DNA of 64,000 nt from Bradyrhizobium sp. CB3481 (GCF_029714305.1 NZ_CP121647.1:1-64000); one strand, 5' to 3'. Counted from the stretch's first letter, positions 1-13,309 are shown. Notes: generated by a model not told the origin, from the sequence alone. Numbers and translations: made by a program.

Positions 1-1431
1 ATGACAAATACAGAACAGGATCGCTGGTCGCGCGTGAAGGGACGGTTGCGGACGAGTGTGGGCGAGGACGTCTACACCAGCTGGTTTGCGCGCATGGATC
101 TAGAAGGCGTGCAGGACGAGGCCGTGCATCTGTCGGTGCCGACGCGGTTCCTCAAGAGCTGGATTCAGGCGCATTATGCCGACCGCGTTCTGACCTGCTG
201 GCAGGCCGAGATGCCGGAAGTGCACCGGATCGATCTCACCGTGCGCTCCGCCATGCGCTCGACCGCGCCGGCAAAGGACACGGCCGCGCCGGCCGACCAG
301 CGCCGCGTCGAGCAGGCCAACGGTCGGCCCGCGGCTGAACTGCGCGCGACCGCAACCGCGCCGGTATCCGCCAGCCATGATGCGCTCGGCGGCTCGCCGC
401 TCGACCCGCGCCTGACCTTTGCGAGCTTCGTGATCGGCCGCTCCAACACGCTGGCCCACGCCGCCGCGCGCCAGGTCGCCGAGGGCCGCCGCGGCGACCC
501 CGTGATGTTCAACCCGCTCTATATTCACGCCGGCGTCGGCCTCGGTAAAACCCATCTGTTGCAGGCCGTGACCTGGGCCGGCAATTCGGGCGGCGAACGC
601 AAGGTGCTGTATCTCACCGCCGAGAAATTCATGTACGGCTTCGTCGCCGCGCTGAAGACGCAGACGGCGCTGGCGTTCAAGGAAGCGCTGCGCGGCATCG
701 ACGTGCTTGTCATCGACGATCTGCAGTTCCTGCAGGGCAAGTCGACCCAGGCGGAGTTCTGTCACACGCTGAACGCGCTGATCGATGCCGGCCGCCAGGT
801 GGTGATCGCGGCCGACCGTCCGCCGTCCGATCTCGAAAGCCTCGACGACCGCGTGCGGTCGCGGCTGGCCGGCGGCCTCGTGGTCGAGATGGGCTCGCTC
901 GGCGAAGATCTGCGGCTCGGAATCCTGAAGTCGCGTGTGGCGGCCGCCCGCGCGCATCACGCGACCTTCGACGTGCCGGAAGCGGTGCTGGATTATCTGG
1001 CGCGCACCATCACCCATAACGGCCGCGATCTCGAAGGCGCGATCAATCGCCTGCTCGCGCACTCCAAGCTCAACAACCAGCCGGTGACGCTGGAGATGGC
1101 CGAGCGCGAGGTGCGCGACCTGATCCGGCCGCAGGAACCCAAGCGGATCAAGATCGAGGACATCCAGCGCGTGGTTGCCCGGCAGTACAATGTCAGCCGC
1201 TCGGACTTGCTGTCGTCGCGGCGGACGGCGAACGTGGTTCGCCCGCGCCAGGTGGCGATGTATCTGGCCAAGACGCTGACGCTGCGTTCGCTGCCCGAGA
1301 TCGGCCGCCGGTTCGGCGGGCGCGACCACACCACTGTGCTGCATGCCGTGCGCAAGATCGAGGCGCTGGTGGCCCGGGACACCGCCCTCTCCGAAGAGGT
1401 CGAGTCGCTGAAGCGCCAATTGCAGGAATAG
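1..1431 (+). CDS. dnaA: Chromosomal replication initiator protein DnaA
   Basis: This 476-residue protein is the AAA+ ATPase that binds DnaA boxes at oriC, melts the origin and recruits the helicase. The Walker A loop (GVGLGKTH, about residue 178) and Walker B ([10 protein letters not shown], about 236-245) are intact. The C-terminal DNA-binding domain IV carries the family signature [11 protein letters not shown] near residue 440. Between the N-terminal domain and the ATPase lies a low-complexity Ala/Pro-rich linker (about 80-130), as in other alphaproteobacterial DnaA. The ATG is the first base of the window, so its promoter and any upstream DnaA boxes cannot be seen. dnaN follows 370 bp downstream in the same direction. 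The length is normal for the family. Confidence 0.98.
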   Translation: MTNTEQDRWSRVKGRLRTSVGEDVYTSWFARMDLEGVQDEAVHLSVPTRFLKSWIQAHYADRVLTCWQAEMPEVHRIDLTVRSAMRSTAPAKDTAAPADQRRVEQANGRPAAELRATATAPVSASHDALGGSPLDPRLTFASFVIGRSNTLAHAAARQVAEGRRGDPVMFNPLYIHAGVGLGKTHLLQAVTWAGNSGGERKVLYLTAEKFMYGFVAALKTQTALAFKEALRGIDVLVIDDLQFLQGKSTQAEFCHTLNALIDAGRQVVIAADRPPSDLESLDDRVRSRLAGGLVVEMGSLGEDLRLGILKSRVAAARAHHATFDVPEAVLDYLARTITHNGRDLEGAINRLLAHSKLNNQPVTLEMAEREVRDLIRPQEPKRIKIEDIQRVVARQYNVSRSDLLSSRRTANVVRPRQVAMYLAKTLTLRSLPEIGRRFGGRDHTTVLHAVRKIEALVARDTALSEEVESLKRQLQE

Positions 1432-1526
1432 CGCGGGCAGCAATCCAGAGGAACAGAGCCGGCTCCTCCTCCAGGACTTGGCTCCAGGACTTTGGCTCCT
1501 CCCCAGCCTCTCCCGCCCTGATCCAA

Positions 1527-1589
1527 TCGAAGTCGGATTTATCCGACTTCGATAATTTCCAGCCCAACTCGGGTAAACCCGAGTTGGGC
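1527..1589. repeat. Two perfect palindromes in the dnaA-dnaN gap
   Basis: The 370-bp gap 1432-1801 has no gene. It holds two perfect inverted repeats back to back. The first has 12-nt arms (1527-1538 and 1541-1552) around TT. The second has 13-nt arms (1562-1574 and 1577-1589) around AA. A run of seven T follows about 12 bases later (1602-1608), too far for a standard intrinsic terminator but possibly enough to end dnaA transcription. No good DnaA box (TTATCCACA) is present; TTATCCGAC inside the first palindrome is only a partial match. Upstream, 1471-1500 has a short direct repeat of CCAGGACTT(T)GGCTCC. Such short perfect palindromes are typical of dispersed elements in Bradyrhizobium. Confidence 0.7.
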
Positions 1590-1801
1590 GGGGCGGGAGA
1601 ATTTTTTTCTGCCGGCATTTTTCGCCCCAAAAGTGGGGGAACGGGGCCTGTCTCCCTTGCACCGGCGGGCCATCCGCGCCAACTTGCGGTCCCCCCGGGG
1701 GTTTGATCAAATTCGATCCTGATCCGGCTTTTCGGGTTTCCAATGCCGCGGCGCTGCCTTTGAGAGGCCGCCCGGCTTTTCCATCTCTGGCGGGTATTGC
1801 A

Positions 1802-2920
1802 ATGAAGGTCACCGTCGAACGCGCGCAACTCTTGAAATCGCTGGGTCACGTCCATCGCGTGGTCGAGCGCCGCAACACCATCCCGATCCTCGGCAACGTG
1901 CTGCTGCGCGCCGAAAATGCCCGGCTGTCGCTGAAGGCGACCGACCTCGATCTGGAGGTCACTGAAACGCTGGCGGCGGAGACGGCAACCGGCGGCTCCA
2001 CCACGGTGCCGGCGCACATGTTCTACGACATCGTCCGCAAGCTGCCTGACGGCGCGCAGATCGTGCTGGAAGCCGACGGCGACCGTTCGGTGATGGCGAT
2101 CCGCGCCGGCCGCTCGCGCTTCACGCTGCAGACCCTGCCCGAAAGCGACTTTCCGGACCTTGCCGCCGGCGACATGACGCACTCGTTCGCGCTTCCCGCC
2201 TCCGACGTCAAGCGCCTGATCGACCGCACGCAGTTTGCGATCTCGACCGAAGAGACCCGCTACTACCTTAACGGCATCTACCTGCACACCGCCGGCAGCG
2301 CCAAGGCCGCGACGCTGCGCGGGGTGGCGACCGATGGCCACCGCCTGGCGCAGATCGATCTGGCGCTGCCCTCTGGGGCGACCGGCATGCCCGGCGTGAT
2401 CGTGCCGCGCAAGACGGTCGGCGAGGTGCAGCGGCTGATCGAGGACAATGAAGCCGAGATCAAGATCGAGCTGTCGCAGGGCAAGATCCGCTTTACCCTC
2501 GGCAATGTCGTCCTGACCTCGAAGCTGATCGACGGAACCTTCCCGGATTATGGCCGCGTCATTCCGCAGAACAACGACAAGGAACTGATCGTCGACAAGA
2601 AGGATTTCGAGGCTGCGGTCGACCGCGTTTCGACCATCTCCAGCGAGCGCGGCCGCGCCGTAAAACTCGCATTGTCCGCAGGCAAGCTGGTGCTGTCCGT
2701 GACCAACCCGGATTCCGGCAGCGCCACCGAAGAGCTGGAAGTCGAATACGCCTCCGACGCGCTCGATATCGGCTTCAACTCACGCTATCTGCTCGACATC
2801 GCCGCCCAGATCGAAGGCGAAGTCGCCGTGCTGCGGCTGGCCGACCCCGGCTCGCCGACGCTGGTGCAGGACAAGGACAACAAGGGCGCACTCTACGTGC
2901 TGATGCCGATGCGGGTGTGA
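1802..2920 (+). CDS. dnaN: DNA polymerase III beta sliding clamp
   Basis: This 372-residue protein is the ring-shaped clamp that tethers DNA polymerase III to DNA. The length and the three-fold domain pattern match the family. The N-terminus MKVTVERAQLLKSL and the C-terminal end in LYVLMPMRV are characteristic of clamp proteins. The frame is open upstream to 1703, but the ATG at 1802 matches the conserved start; the upstream part would have no counterpart in the family. It sits in the conserved dnaA-dnaN-recF-gyrB order. No truncation or unusual residues were seen. Confidence 0.97.
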   Translation: MKVTVERAQLLKSLGHVHRVVERRNTIPILGNVLLRAENARLSLKATDLDLEVTETLAAETATGGSTTVPAHMFYDIVRKLPDGAQIVLEADGDRSVMAIRAGRSRFTLQTLPESDFPDLAAGDMTHSFALPASDVKRLIDRTQFAISTEETRYYLNGIYLHTAGSAKAATLRGVATDGHRLAQIDLALPSGATGMPGVIVPRKTVGEVQRLIEDNEAEIKIELSQGKIRFTLGNVVLTSKLIDGTFPDYGRVIPQNNDKELIVDKKDFEAAVDRVSTISSERGRAVKLALSAGKLVLSVTNPDSGSATEELEVEYASDALDIGFNSRYLLDIAAQIEGEVAVLRLADPGSPTLVQDKDNKGALYVLMPMRV

Positions 2921-2944
2921 GCACGTCCGGCGACAAGGACGCTG

Positions 2945-3132
2945 AAGTCCCCTCTCCCCTTGTGGGAGAGGGTGGTGCCCGACAAAAAACAGCTGTCGTA
3001 CCTGCGAAGGCGGGTATCCAGTAATCGCCGGCGCCGGCGAAAACGTTGAGCAGCTCGGCGTACTGGATCATCCGCCTTCGCGGATGATGACACCAGAAGT
3101 CGCCGCCATTTTTGCGACGCTCCGGCAATGAC
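2945..3132. repeat. Composite palindromic repeat between dnaN and recF
   Basis: The gap between dnaN and recF holds GC-rich inverted repeats of the dispersed type: a CCTCTCCC/GGGAGAGG hairpin at 2949-2970, then a segment reading 'cctgcgaaggcgggtatccagta' in part, matched by an inverted partner near 3060-3090 (tactggat, ccgccttcgc). The right edge ends in CTCCGGCAATGAC, which supplies the first in-frame ATG (3128) of recF. Family membership is recalled from Bradyrhizobium genomes and not tested. Confidence 0.55.
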
Positions 3133-3139
3133 AGTTTAT

Positions 3140-4279
3140 ATGACCCCCTCCCGCATCCACCGTCTCTCGCTGACGCACTTCCGCAACTACCGCGCGGGAA
3201 GTGTGCAGACGCGCGGCGACCTCGTGGTGCTGGTTGGACCGAACGGTGCCGGCAAGACCAATTGCCTGGAGGCGATCTCGTTTCTTTCGCCGGGGCGCGG
3301 GCTGCGGCGCGCGACGCTGGAGGATGTCGCCGACAACCAGGGTGACGGCTCCTGGGCGGTCGCCGCCGAGGTCGAAGGTGCGCTGGGGCTTGCGACGCTC
3401 GGCACCGGCATCGACACGCCGGGTGTGGAAGGCGCTTCCACCAGCCGGCGCTGCCGGATCGACCGCGAGCCCGTCGGTTCGGCAAATGCGTTCGGCGACC
3501 ATTTGCGCATGGTGTGGCTGACGCCGACGATGGACGGGCTGTTTCTCGGCGCCGCTTCCGAGCGCCGCCGATTCTTCGACCGTCTGGTGCTGGCGATCGA
3601 CAGCGAGCACTCCAGCCGCGTCTCGGCACTGGAGCGTTCGCTGCGCTCGCGCAACCGCCTGCTCGAAGTGCGCAACTACGACGACCATTGGTGCGACGCG
3701 ATCGAGCGCGAGACCGCCGAGCTTGCGGTCGCGGTTGCTGCGACGCGCGGCCAGACCGTGACGCGGCTGGCTGCAATGCTCAGCGAGCGCGGCGCCGCCT
3801 CCGCCTTTCCTTCCGCGCAAATCGCGCTCGATGGCTGGATGGAAAACGCCCTCGTCAATGAGCCGGCCACCGCGGTGGAAGATCGTTACCGCGAGATCCT
3901 GCGCGCCGGCCGCGCCCGCGATGCCGCGGCCGGCCGCACGCTTGACGGCCCTCACCTCACGGACCTGCAGGTGGTCTATGCGCCGAAGAACATGCCGGCG
4001 CGCGACGCCTCCACCGGCGAACAGAAGGCGCTGCTGATCGGACTGGTGCTAGCCCACGCGACGCTCGTTGCGGAGATGACCGGCATCGTCCCGCTGCTGC
4101 TGCTCGACGAGGTCGTCGCCCATCTCGATCCCGTCAGGCGCAAGGCGCTGTTCGACGAACTGGCAAAGCTCGGCGCGCAGGTCTGGATGACCGGCGCCGA
4201 CCCAGCGGCATTCGTCGACATCGGCTCTGGCGGCGAGATTTTCGATGTCGAATCCGGCCAGGTCCGCCGTCGCGCCTGA
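3140..4279 (+). CDS. recF: DNA replication and repair protein RecF
   Basis: RecF is an SMC-like ATPase that works with RecO and RecR to load RecA at gaps. The Walker A motif GPNGAGKTN lies near residue 33 and the signature and Walker B region (LLLLDEVVAHLDP) near residue 318. At about 379 residues the length is normal. An in-frame ATG also exists at 3128, but it falls in the end of the upstream repeat element, so the ATG at 3140 (MTPSRIHRLSLTHFRNY) is the more likely start; neither has a strong ribosome binding site. It is third in the dnaA-dnaN-recF-gyrB block. Confidence 0.95.
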   Translation: MTPSRIHRLSLTHFRNYRAGSVQTRGDLVVLVGPNGAGKTNCLEAISFLSPGRGLRRATLEDVADNQGDGSWAVAAEVEGALGLATLGTGIDTPGVEGASTSRRCRIDREPVGSANAFGDHLRMVWLTPTMDGLFLGAASERRRFFDRLVLAIDSEHSSRVSALERSLRSRNRLLEVRNYDDHWCDAIERETAELAVAVAATRGQTVTRLAAMLSERGAASAFPSAQIALDGWMENALVNEPATAVEDRYREILRAGRARDAAAGRTLDGPHLTDLQVVYAPKNMPARDASTGEQKALLIGLVLAHATLVAEMTGIVPLLLLDEVVAHLDPVRRKALFDELAKLGAQVWMTGADPAAFVDIGSGGEIFDVESGQVRRRA

Positions 4280-4384
4280 GGCCCACGGCGGCCGCCGGAG
4301 CCCTCGAAAATCGTTCCCTCAGGGGCGCAGAATCGAGGCTCGAATCGCGCTTTTCGACGCCTGCAGAATCGGCCCTCGAACACC

Positions 4385-4414
4385 TTGAAAAAGAGTAAAA
4401 AATCACCATTTATT
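4385..4414 (+). promoter_or_regulatory. Possible gyrB promoter
   Basis: In the 250-bp recF-gyrB gap a TTGAAA box (4385-4390) is followed after 18 bases by TTTATT (4409-4414), in an AT-rich patch that stands out from the GC-rich surroundings. This is a weak match to a sigma-70 promoter and is the best candidate in the gap. The position is about 115 bases before the gyrB start. Confidence 0.3.
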
Positions 4415-4445
4415 CAAAGACTTGCGGAAGGAGAGATTGCGCTAG

Positions 4446-8278
<3,833 letters not shown>

Positions 8279-8317
8279 GCGCGGAAAGCGCCGTTACTTT
8301 CTCGGCTCTCTCCGCGG

Positions 8318-8425
8318 TGCTATAGCGTCTGCAAGCGAAGCGGTTCCCAGCTCGCGTGAAGAAAACGTGTCAAAATCAAAGGTAGAGCGTCGGTTCTGAT
8401 TCAATCAGAACCGATCATGTTCTAA
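8318..8425. repeat. Dispersed intergenic repeat with 12-nt palindrome
   Basis: The gap between the murA-like gene and the MATE gene contains a sequence of a type I recall as widespread in Bradyrhizobium intergenic DNA (GCTATAGCGT..., GCGTGAAGAAAACG). It ends in a near-perfect palindrome with 12-nt arms, TCGGTTCTGATT at 8390-8401 and its complement at 8403-8414, around one base. The hairpin could also act as a terminator for murA, but no T-run follows. Confidence 0.6.
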
Positions 8426-8434
8426 TCTCCTGCA

Positions 8435-9841
8435 ATGACCTCGCTCGACAAGATTGAACGCGCATCGGCCGCGCCGCCTGTTTCCGCGGCCGTGCCCGGC
8501 CGCCATCTCGCGCTCGAGCTTGCGGAGACGCTGAAGCTTGCGGTGCCGATCGCACTGACCCAGCTCGGGCAGATCGCGATGATGACAACCGACATTGCCA
8601 TGATCGGGCGTCTCGGCGCGGAGGCCGTGGCTGCGGCGGCGCTGGCGCATACCGTGCTGTTCGTCAGCTTCACCTTCGGCATGGGCCTTGTATCCGCGGT
8701 CGCGCCGCTGGCCGCGCAGGCCTTTGGCGCGCGCGATCCGCATCTGATCCGCCGTTCGCTGCGCGTCGGCCTGTGGGCCGCGCTATTGATCTCGCTGCCG
8801 CTGATGGCGCTCCGGTTCTGGGCCGAGCAGGTCCTGCTGATGCTGGGCCAGGCGCCGACGACCGCGCATCTGGCGCAGGAATATCTCGCCGGCCTGGTCT
8901 GGACCATCCTGCCGGCGCTGTGGTTCATGGCGATCCGCGGCTTCATGAGCGCGATCAAGCGGCCCGAGCCGATCCTGTGGATCACGCTGGCCGCGATCCC
9001 GGCCAATGCGCTGCTGGTCTATCTCTTGCTGTTCGGTGCGTTCGGCCTGCCGCAGCTCGGCCTGTTCGGCGCGGGGCTGGCGACCTCGATCGTCAATGTC
9101 GGCACGTTCCTGGCGGCCGTGTGGTTTGCTGCTTACCGCCGGCCGTTCCGGAAGTATCACGTGTTCGGCCATTTCTGGCGCGTCGACTGGCCGCTGATGT
9201 GGAAACTGATTGTCGTCGGCGCGCCGATCTCGATCTCCTTCCTGCTCGAATACGGCCTGTTCGGCGCCGCCGGCCTCCTGATGGGCCTGATCAGCACGAC
9301 GGCGCTGGCGGCGCACCAGATCGCGCTGCAGGTCGCGGCTATTCTGTACATGGTGCCGTTCGGCATCAGCATGGCCGCCACCGTTCGTGTTGGCCACGCC
9401 ATCGGCCGTGCCGATGCTGGCGCGGTCCGGCGTGCCGGCTATGTCGCGACGTGGCTCGGCATTGTCCTCGCCGCCCTCCTGACGCTCGCCGTGATGCTCG
9501 GCCGTTTTGGCGTTGCCCAGCTTTTTCTTGGCGAAAGCAGCGATGCGACCGCCGAGCTCTCCGCCATGCTGCTGCTGGTCGGATCGACCTTATTTGTAGC
9601 CGACGCCATCCAGACCATTGCCGCCGGCGCGCTGCGCGGCATGAACGACACCCGCGTGCCGCTGCTGTTCGCGGTCCTCAGCTACTGGCTGATCGGCTTC
9701 GCCTGCGCCTGCTGGCTCGGCTTCTGGACGTCGTGGGGCGCGGTCGGCGTCTGGATCGGGCTGTCGGTCGGGACGGCGGTCTATGCCGTGCTTCTGCTCT
9801 TGCGCTTCCGCCTGCTGGCGGCCAGGCTCACCTTCCCATGA
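8435..9841 (+). CDS. MATE family multidrug efflux protein
   Basis: This 468-residue integral inner-membrane protein has about twelve hydrophobic segments in two similar halves, as in NorM/DinF-type MATE antiporters that export cationic drugs in exchange for Na+ or H+. The first helix region contains PIALTQLGQIAMMTTDIAMIGRLG in part, the usual start of the family, and the second half begins with PISISFLLEYGLF. The gene overlaps the following DUF2867 gene by ATGA (9838-9841), which suggests joint translation. The substrate cannot be predicted. The start ATG at 8435 lies just after the upstream repeat. Confidence 0.93.
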   Translation: MTSLDKIERASAAPPVSAAVPGRHLALELAETLKLAVPIALTQLGQIAMMTTDIAMIGRLGAEAVAAAALAHTVLFVSFTFGMGLVSAVAPLAAQAFGARDPHLIRRSLRVGLWAALLISLPLMALRFWAEQVLLMLGQAPTTAHLAQEYLAGLVWTILPALWFMAIRGFMSAIKRPEPILWITLAAIPANALLVYLLLFGAFGLPQLGLFGAGLATSIVNVGTFLAAVWFAAYRRPFRKYHVFGHFWRVDWPLMWKLIVVGAPISISFLLEYGLFGAAGLLMGLISTTALAAHQIALQVAAILYMVPFGISMAATVRVGHAIGRADAGAVRRAGYVATWLGIVLAALLTLAVMLGRFGVAQLFLGESSDATAELSAMLLLVGSTLFVADAIQTIAAGALRGMNDTRVPLLFAVLSYWLIGFACACWLGFWTSWGAVGVWIGLSVGTAVYAVLLLLRFRLLAARLTFP

Positions 9842-10311
9842 CCGTCCGCGAAGTCACGCCTGACGTCGATACCCACGCGCTGCTGGCCGGCGCGCAGTTC
9901 GCCGATGCGTTCTGCATTGAAGTCGGCGACCGCGATCTCGACGCCCGCCACGCCGCGGAGCGGATGATGGCGCGGCAGCCGCGCTGGGCCGAGCTACTGG
10001 TGCGGCTGCGCAATTTCCTGGTTGCGCCGCTCGGGCTGAAAACCTCGGGCGCCAATCCGGATGCGCCCCGCGACATGATCGGCATTTTTCCGGTCGTGAG
10101 CGAAACGCCTGATCGCCTCATCGCCGGCTTCAACGATCGCCATCTCGATTTTCGTGTCGTGGTGGATGTGACGGCAGCCGGCGAGGCCAGACAGGTCACC
10201 GCGACGACGGTGGTCAAGACGCATAATCGTCTCGGCCGCACCTACCTCGCGATCATCATGCCGTTTCACCGGCTGATCGTGCCGGCCCTGCTGCGGCAGA
10301 TTGCGGCCTGA
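9838..10311 (+). CDS. DUF2867 family protein
   Basis: A 157-residue soluble protein that I place in the DUF2867 family from its central pattern (aromatic and Arg-rich LLVRLRNFLVAPLGLKT, then IGIFPVVSETPDRLIAGFNDRHLDFR). Its function is unknown. The ATG overlaps the stop codon of the MATE gene (ATGA), so the two form a coupled pair. It ends 59 bases before the 3' end of the convergent FUSC gene; no clear terminator hairpin with T-run is visible between them. Confidence 0.8.
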   Translation: MTVREVTPDVDTHALLAGAQFADAFCIEVGDRDLDARHAAERMMARQPRWAELLVRLRNFLVAPLGLKTSGANPDAPRDMIGIFPVVSETPDRLIAGFNDRHLDFRVVVDVTAAGEARQVTATTVVKTHNRLGRTYLAIIMPFHRLIVPALLRQIAA

Positions 10312-10370
10312 ATACACACGATCGCGCCGTCGCGATGCGGCGAAGCTCGAGTTTTCGACATCTATCTCGA

Positions 10371-11486
10371 CTAGCCTTTTGCGCCGGCCGGCTTTTCACC
10401 CCAGTCGGCGCGGCAGCGATCGAGATCGTTCAGGTTCTGCCGCATCTGATCGAGCGAGAACCCCAGCGCGAAGAACCTCTCGGCAACGTCGATGGGCACG
10501 CCGCGGATCAAGCCTTCGCTCCGGATCGCGGCGACCTCGGCGGCATAGGCCTGCAGCGCCGCATCCACTGGCCCGATGTCCACCGCGCCGGTGCCGCTGC
10601 GCAGCGATGTGGCGACCATACGCATATAACCTACAATCGCCTGGCTGACCTCGGCGAGCGGCCGCGCCAGCCGCGCCTGGACATTGGCCGGCAACGGCAC
10701 GACGCTGGCGCGGCCGATCATCACGACATCATGGCGCAGACGTTGGATGGTGCGCAGCAGGGGCCCGGTATCCGGTCCCGACGACAAATGCGCCGCACGC
10801 TCGCGCTCGGCTTCCCTGCCGATCGCATGAAGATTGGTCAGCGCCGTGCCGAGGCCATCCTGGATCCGGTGCAGGGCGTCATTGTCGAGCCCGCGCGTCA
10901 GCCCGGCGAGCAGTTCGGCGAAGGCGGCCGCCAGCAGTTCGAGAATTTGCGCCGCATTGACACGGATCTGGCTGACCGCCCGGGACGGTAGCACCAGGAA
11001 CGAAACCACGAGCCCGGTGAGCGCGCCGACAGCGACCTCGAACAGCCGGTCGATGGTGGAATCCAGCGGATTGGCGTGGTTCATCGCCGGCACCAGCAGC
11101 ACGATCACGGCCGTCACCGTGGCGGCGCTCAGGCTGGGATTGACGGCACCGATGAAGGCCATCGGTGCGACCGTGAGCACCAGTAGCGCCAGCAATCCGC
11201 CCTCGCCGGAATGCGGGATCAGCATCGCAATCGCCCCGCCATAGGACGCGCCGCCGATCGTGCCAAGCATGTAATCGCGGGTTGCCTTCAGCGAGCGCCC
11301 GACGCTCATCTGGGTGACGATCAGGGACGTCAGCACCGCCCATAGCGGCAGCATCAGATGCAGCGCGCGGGCGATCGCATAGGCCGCGACCGCGGCAGTC
11401 GCGAGCCTGACCGCCAGCGCGAGTTGCGTCTTGTAGTCGCGGAGCGATCCAAGCATGCGTTTTGCGAAGGCCATCATGCGCCGCAT
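10371..11486 (-). CDS. FUSC family inner-membrane transporter
   Basis: This 371-residue protein has a cluster of hydrophobic helices in its first half (about residues 20-175) followed by a long helical cytoplasmic part. That pattern and the motif LTSLIVTQMSVGRSLKATRDYMLGT in part identify the fusaric acid resistance/aromatic acid exporter (FUSC) family. Known members export aromatic acids or act with membrane-fusion proteins. No partner gene is next to it, so its substrate is open. Start codons at 11486, 11477 and 11474 are close together and the sequence does not decide between them. Confidence 0.85.
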   Translation of the reverse strand: MRRMMAFAKRMLGSLRDYKTQLALAVRLATAAVAAYAIARALHLMLPLWAVLTSLIVTQMSVGRSLKATRDYMLGTIGGASYGGAIAMLIPHSGEGGLLALLVLTVAPMAFIGAVNPSLSAATVTAVIVLLVPAMNHANPLDSTIDRLFEVAVGALTGLVVSFLVLPSRAVSQIRVNAAQILELLAAAFAELLAGLTRGLDNDALHRIQDGLGTALTNLHAIGREAERERAAHLSSGPDTGPLLRTIQRLRHDVVMIGRASVVPLPANVQARLARPLAEVSQAIVGYMRMVATSLRSGTGAVDIGPVDAALQAYAAEVAAIRSEGLIRGVPIDVAERFFALGFSLDQMRQNLNDLDRCRADWGEKPAGAKG

Positions 11487-11608
11487 TCCAGAAACTGCAC
11501 CTCGCGCCTGTGCTAAACGACGTCAGCTAAGGCCGGTGGCGCGACCGGAAGGCGGCTTGAAAGCGCTTTTTGGCCCGCCTACGCTATCCGGCAAAACGAG
11601 GAAACACG

Positions 11609-12979
11609 ATGGCCCAGGAAACCGCAACGCTCGCCGCTTATGTCGCCGACCTGAAATTTGCGGATATTCCGCCGGAAGTGCTGGAACGCGCCAAGGTACT
11701 GACGCTTGATTTCCTCGGCAGCGCAATCCGGGCCCGGCGCGATGCGGAATCCACCCCCTCGCTGCTCAACATGCTGGAAGCGCTGGCGCTCGACGGCAAG
11801 GGCGAGGCCACCGTGTTCGGCGATTCCAAGACCTGGACGCCCGCGGTCGCTGCGCTGCTCAATGGCGCGCTCGGCCACTCCCTCGATTTCGACGACACCC
11901 ATGCCGATTCCTCGCTGCATCCGAGCGCGCCCGTGGTGCCGGCCGCCTTTGCGGTCGGCGAGATGGTTGGCGCCTCCGGGCGCGATGTGCTGACGGCTAT
12001 CGTCGCCGGTTATGAGGTGTGCTGCCGGCTCGGCAACGCGCTCGATCCGACCTCGCATTATGCGCGCGGCTTCCACCCGACCGCGACCGCCGGAACCTAT
12101 GGCGCCGCGGCGGCAGCCGGCAAATTGTTCGGCCTCTCCAAGGACCAGATCATCTCCGCGTTCGGCGTTTCCGGCAGCCAGGCGGCGGGCTCGCTGCAGT
12201 TCCTGGTCAACGGCGCCTGGAACAAGCGTTATCAAGTCGGCGCCGCCGCGATGAACGGCGTGATCGCCGCGACCTTGGCACGAAATAATTTCATCGGCTC
12301 GACCGAATCGGTCGAGGGCAAGCACGGGCTGCTGGTTGGCTACAGCGACGATGCCCATCCCGACAAGGCCATCGCCGACCTCGGCAAGACCTATGAGACG
12401 CTGAAGATCGGCGTAAAGCCCTATCCGAGCTGCCGCTACACCCATGCTGCGCTGGATGCGCTGATCGCGATGCGCCGCGAGCACAATCTGACGCCGGACC
12501 AGATCAAGCGCGTCGAGATCGGTCTGCATCGCAACGGCATCACGCTGACGGGCGATGCCCCGACCAAGCGGCATCCGACCTCGATCGTCGGCGGGCAGTT
12601 TTCGATGTACTTCACTGGCGCACTCGCGCTCGATCAGGGCAGCTTTGGCTGGGACGACTACCAGCGGCTCGGCGACGCCGCGATCAACGCGCTCGCCGAC
12701 AAGTTCGAGGTGGTGCAGGACGATCGCCTCGAGATCGGCCGCACCCACCCCTTCGGCGCGCGCGTCTCGATCACCACCGACGATGGCGTGCACGAGCGGC
12801 TCTATGCCGATCCCTCAGGCGAGCCGAATACGTTCCCAGATGCGCAGGCGATGCAGCAGAAATTCCTCACCCTCGCCCGCCCCGTGCTGAACGGCCGCGC
12901 CGACCAGCTCGCGGATGCGATCCTGTCGCTGGAGAGGTTTGATCGTGTCGAGCAGGCCACACAGCTGGGGCGGCAGTAA
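11609..12979 (+). CDS. MmgE/PrpD family protein
   Basis: This 456-residue protein is of the MmgE/PrpD family, which includes 2-methylcitrate dehydratase, cis-aconitate decarboxylase and related lyases. The FDDTHADSSLHPSAPVVPA element near residue 95 (HSLDFDDTH) and the GSQAAGSLQFL region are typical. The ATG at 11609 has a GAGGAAA sequence 6-7 bases upstream; the frame is open further up to 11570 but that part has no family match. No prpB or prpC lies nearby, so a propionate role is not supported by context. It is followed by a convergent DUF1330 gene after 2 bases. Confidence 0.88.
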   Translation: MAQETATLAAYVADLKFADIPPEVLERAKVLTLDFLGSAIRARRDAESTPSLLNMLEALALDGKGEATVFGDSKTWTPAVAALLNGALGHSLDFDDTHADSSLHPSAPVVPAAFAVGEMVGASGRDVLTAIVAGYEVCCRLGNALDPTSHYARGFHPTATAGTYGAAAAAGKLFGLSKDQIISAFGVSGSQAAGSLQFLVNGAWNKRYQVGAAAMNGVIAATLARNNFIGSTESVEGKHGLLVGYSDDAHPDKAIADLGKTYETLKIGVKPYPSCRYTHAALDALIAMRREHNLTPDQIKRVEIGLHRNGITLTGDAPTKRHPTSIVGGQFSMYFTGALALDQGSFGWDDYQRLGDAAINALADKFEVVQDDRLEIGRTHPFGARVSITTDDGVHERLYADPSGEPNTFPDAQAMQQKFLTLARPVLNGRADQLADAILSLERFDRVEQATQLGRQ

Positions 12980-12981
12980 GC

Positions 12982-13272
12982 TCAAGCAGCGCCCTCGATG
13001 ATGATGAAGTCGGCGTCGGCATATTTCTGCCGGATGATTTTTGCCGCGCTGTATTCCGGGCTGTCGTAGCAGGCCCTTGCCGTCGCGCGATCGGAAAACT
13101 CGACCACGACGTTGCGGTCGCGCGCCTCGCCTTCCATCACCTCAAAGGCACCGCCGCGCACAATAAAATTGGCGCCAAATTTTTCGAAGGCCGACCGCGC
13201 CGCCGCCAGATATTCAGGATAACGCTGCTGATCCCGCACCGAAACGCGGACAATCCAATAGGCCTTTGGCAT
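12982..13272 (-). CDS. DUF1330 family protein
   Basis: A 96-residue cytoplasmic protein of the DUF1330 family, dimeric alpha-beta (ferredoxin-like) barrel proteins of unknown role. The start KAYWIVRVSVRD and the ending DADFIIIEGA are typical of the family, as is the NVVVEFSDRATARACYDSPEY stretch in part. It lies tail to tail with the MmgE/PrpD gene with almost no gap and in the same direction as the DUF1127 gene. Confidence 0.88.
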   Translation of the reverse strand: MPKAYWIVRVSVRDQQRYPEYLAAARSAFEKFGANFIVRGGAFEVMEGEARDRNVVVEFSDRATARACYDSPEYSAAKIIRQKYADADFIIIEGAA

Positions 13273-13309
13273 GATATTTTTCCTTGCGGTGTAAGACGTC
13301 GGGCAATTT

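Noticed and set aside
1501..1700. Chromosomal origin between dnaA and dnaN
   Set aside because: No cluster of DnaA boxes or AT-rich unwinding element; only one partial box. In many alphaproteobacteria oriC is not at dnaA.
100..1812. Long minus-strand open frame of 570 codons over dnaA
   Set aside because: It is the antisense shadow of dnaA and the palindromic gap in GC-rich DNA; its translation is Arg/Gly/Ala-rich low complexity with no domain.
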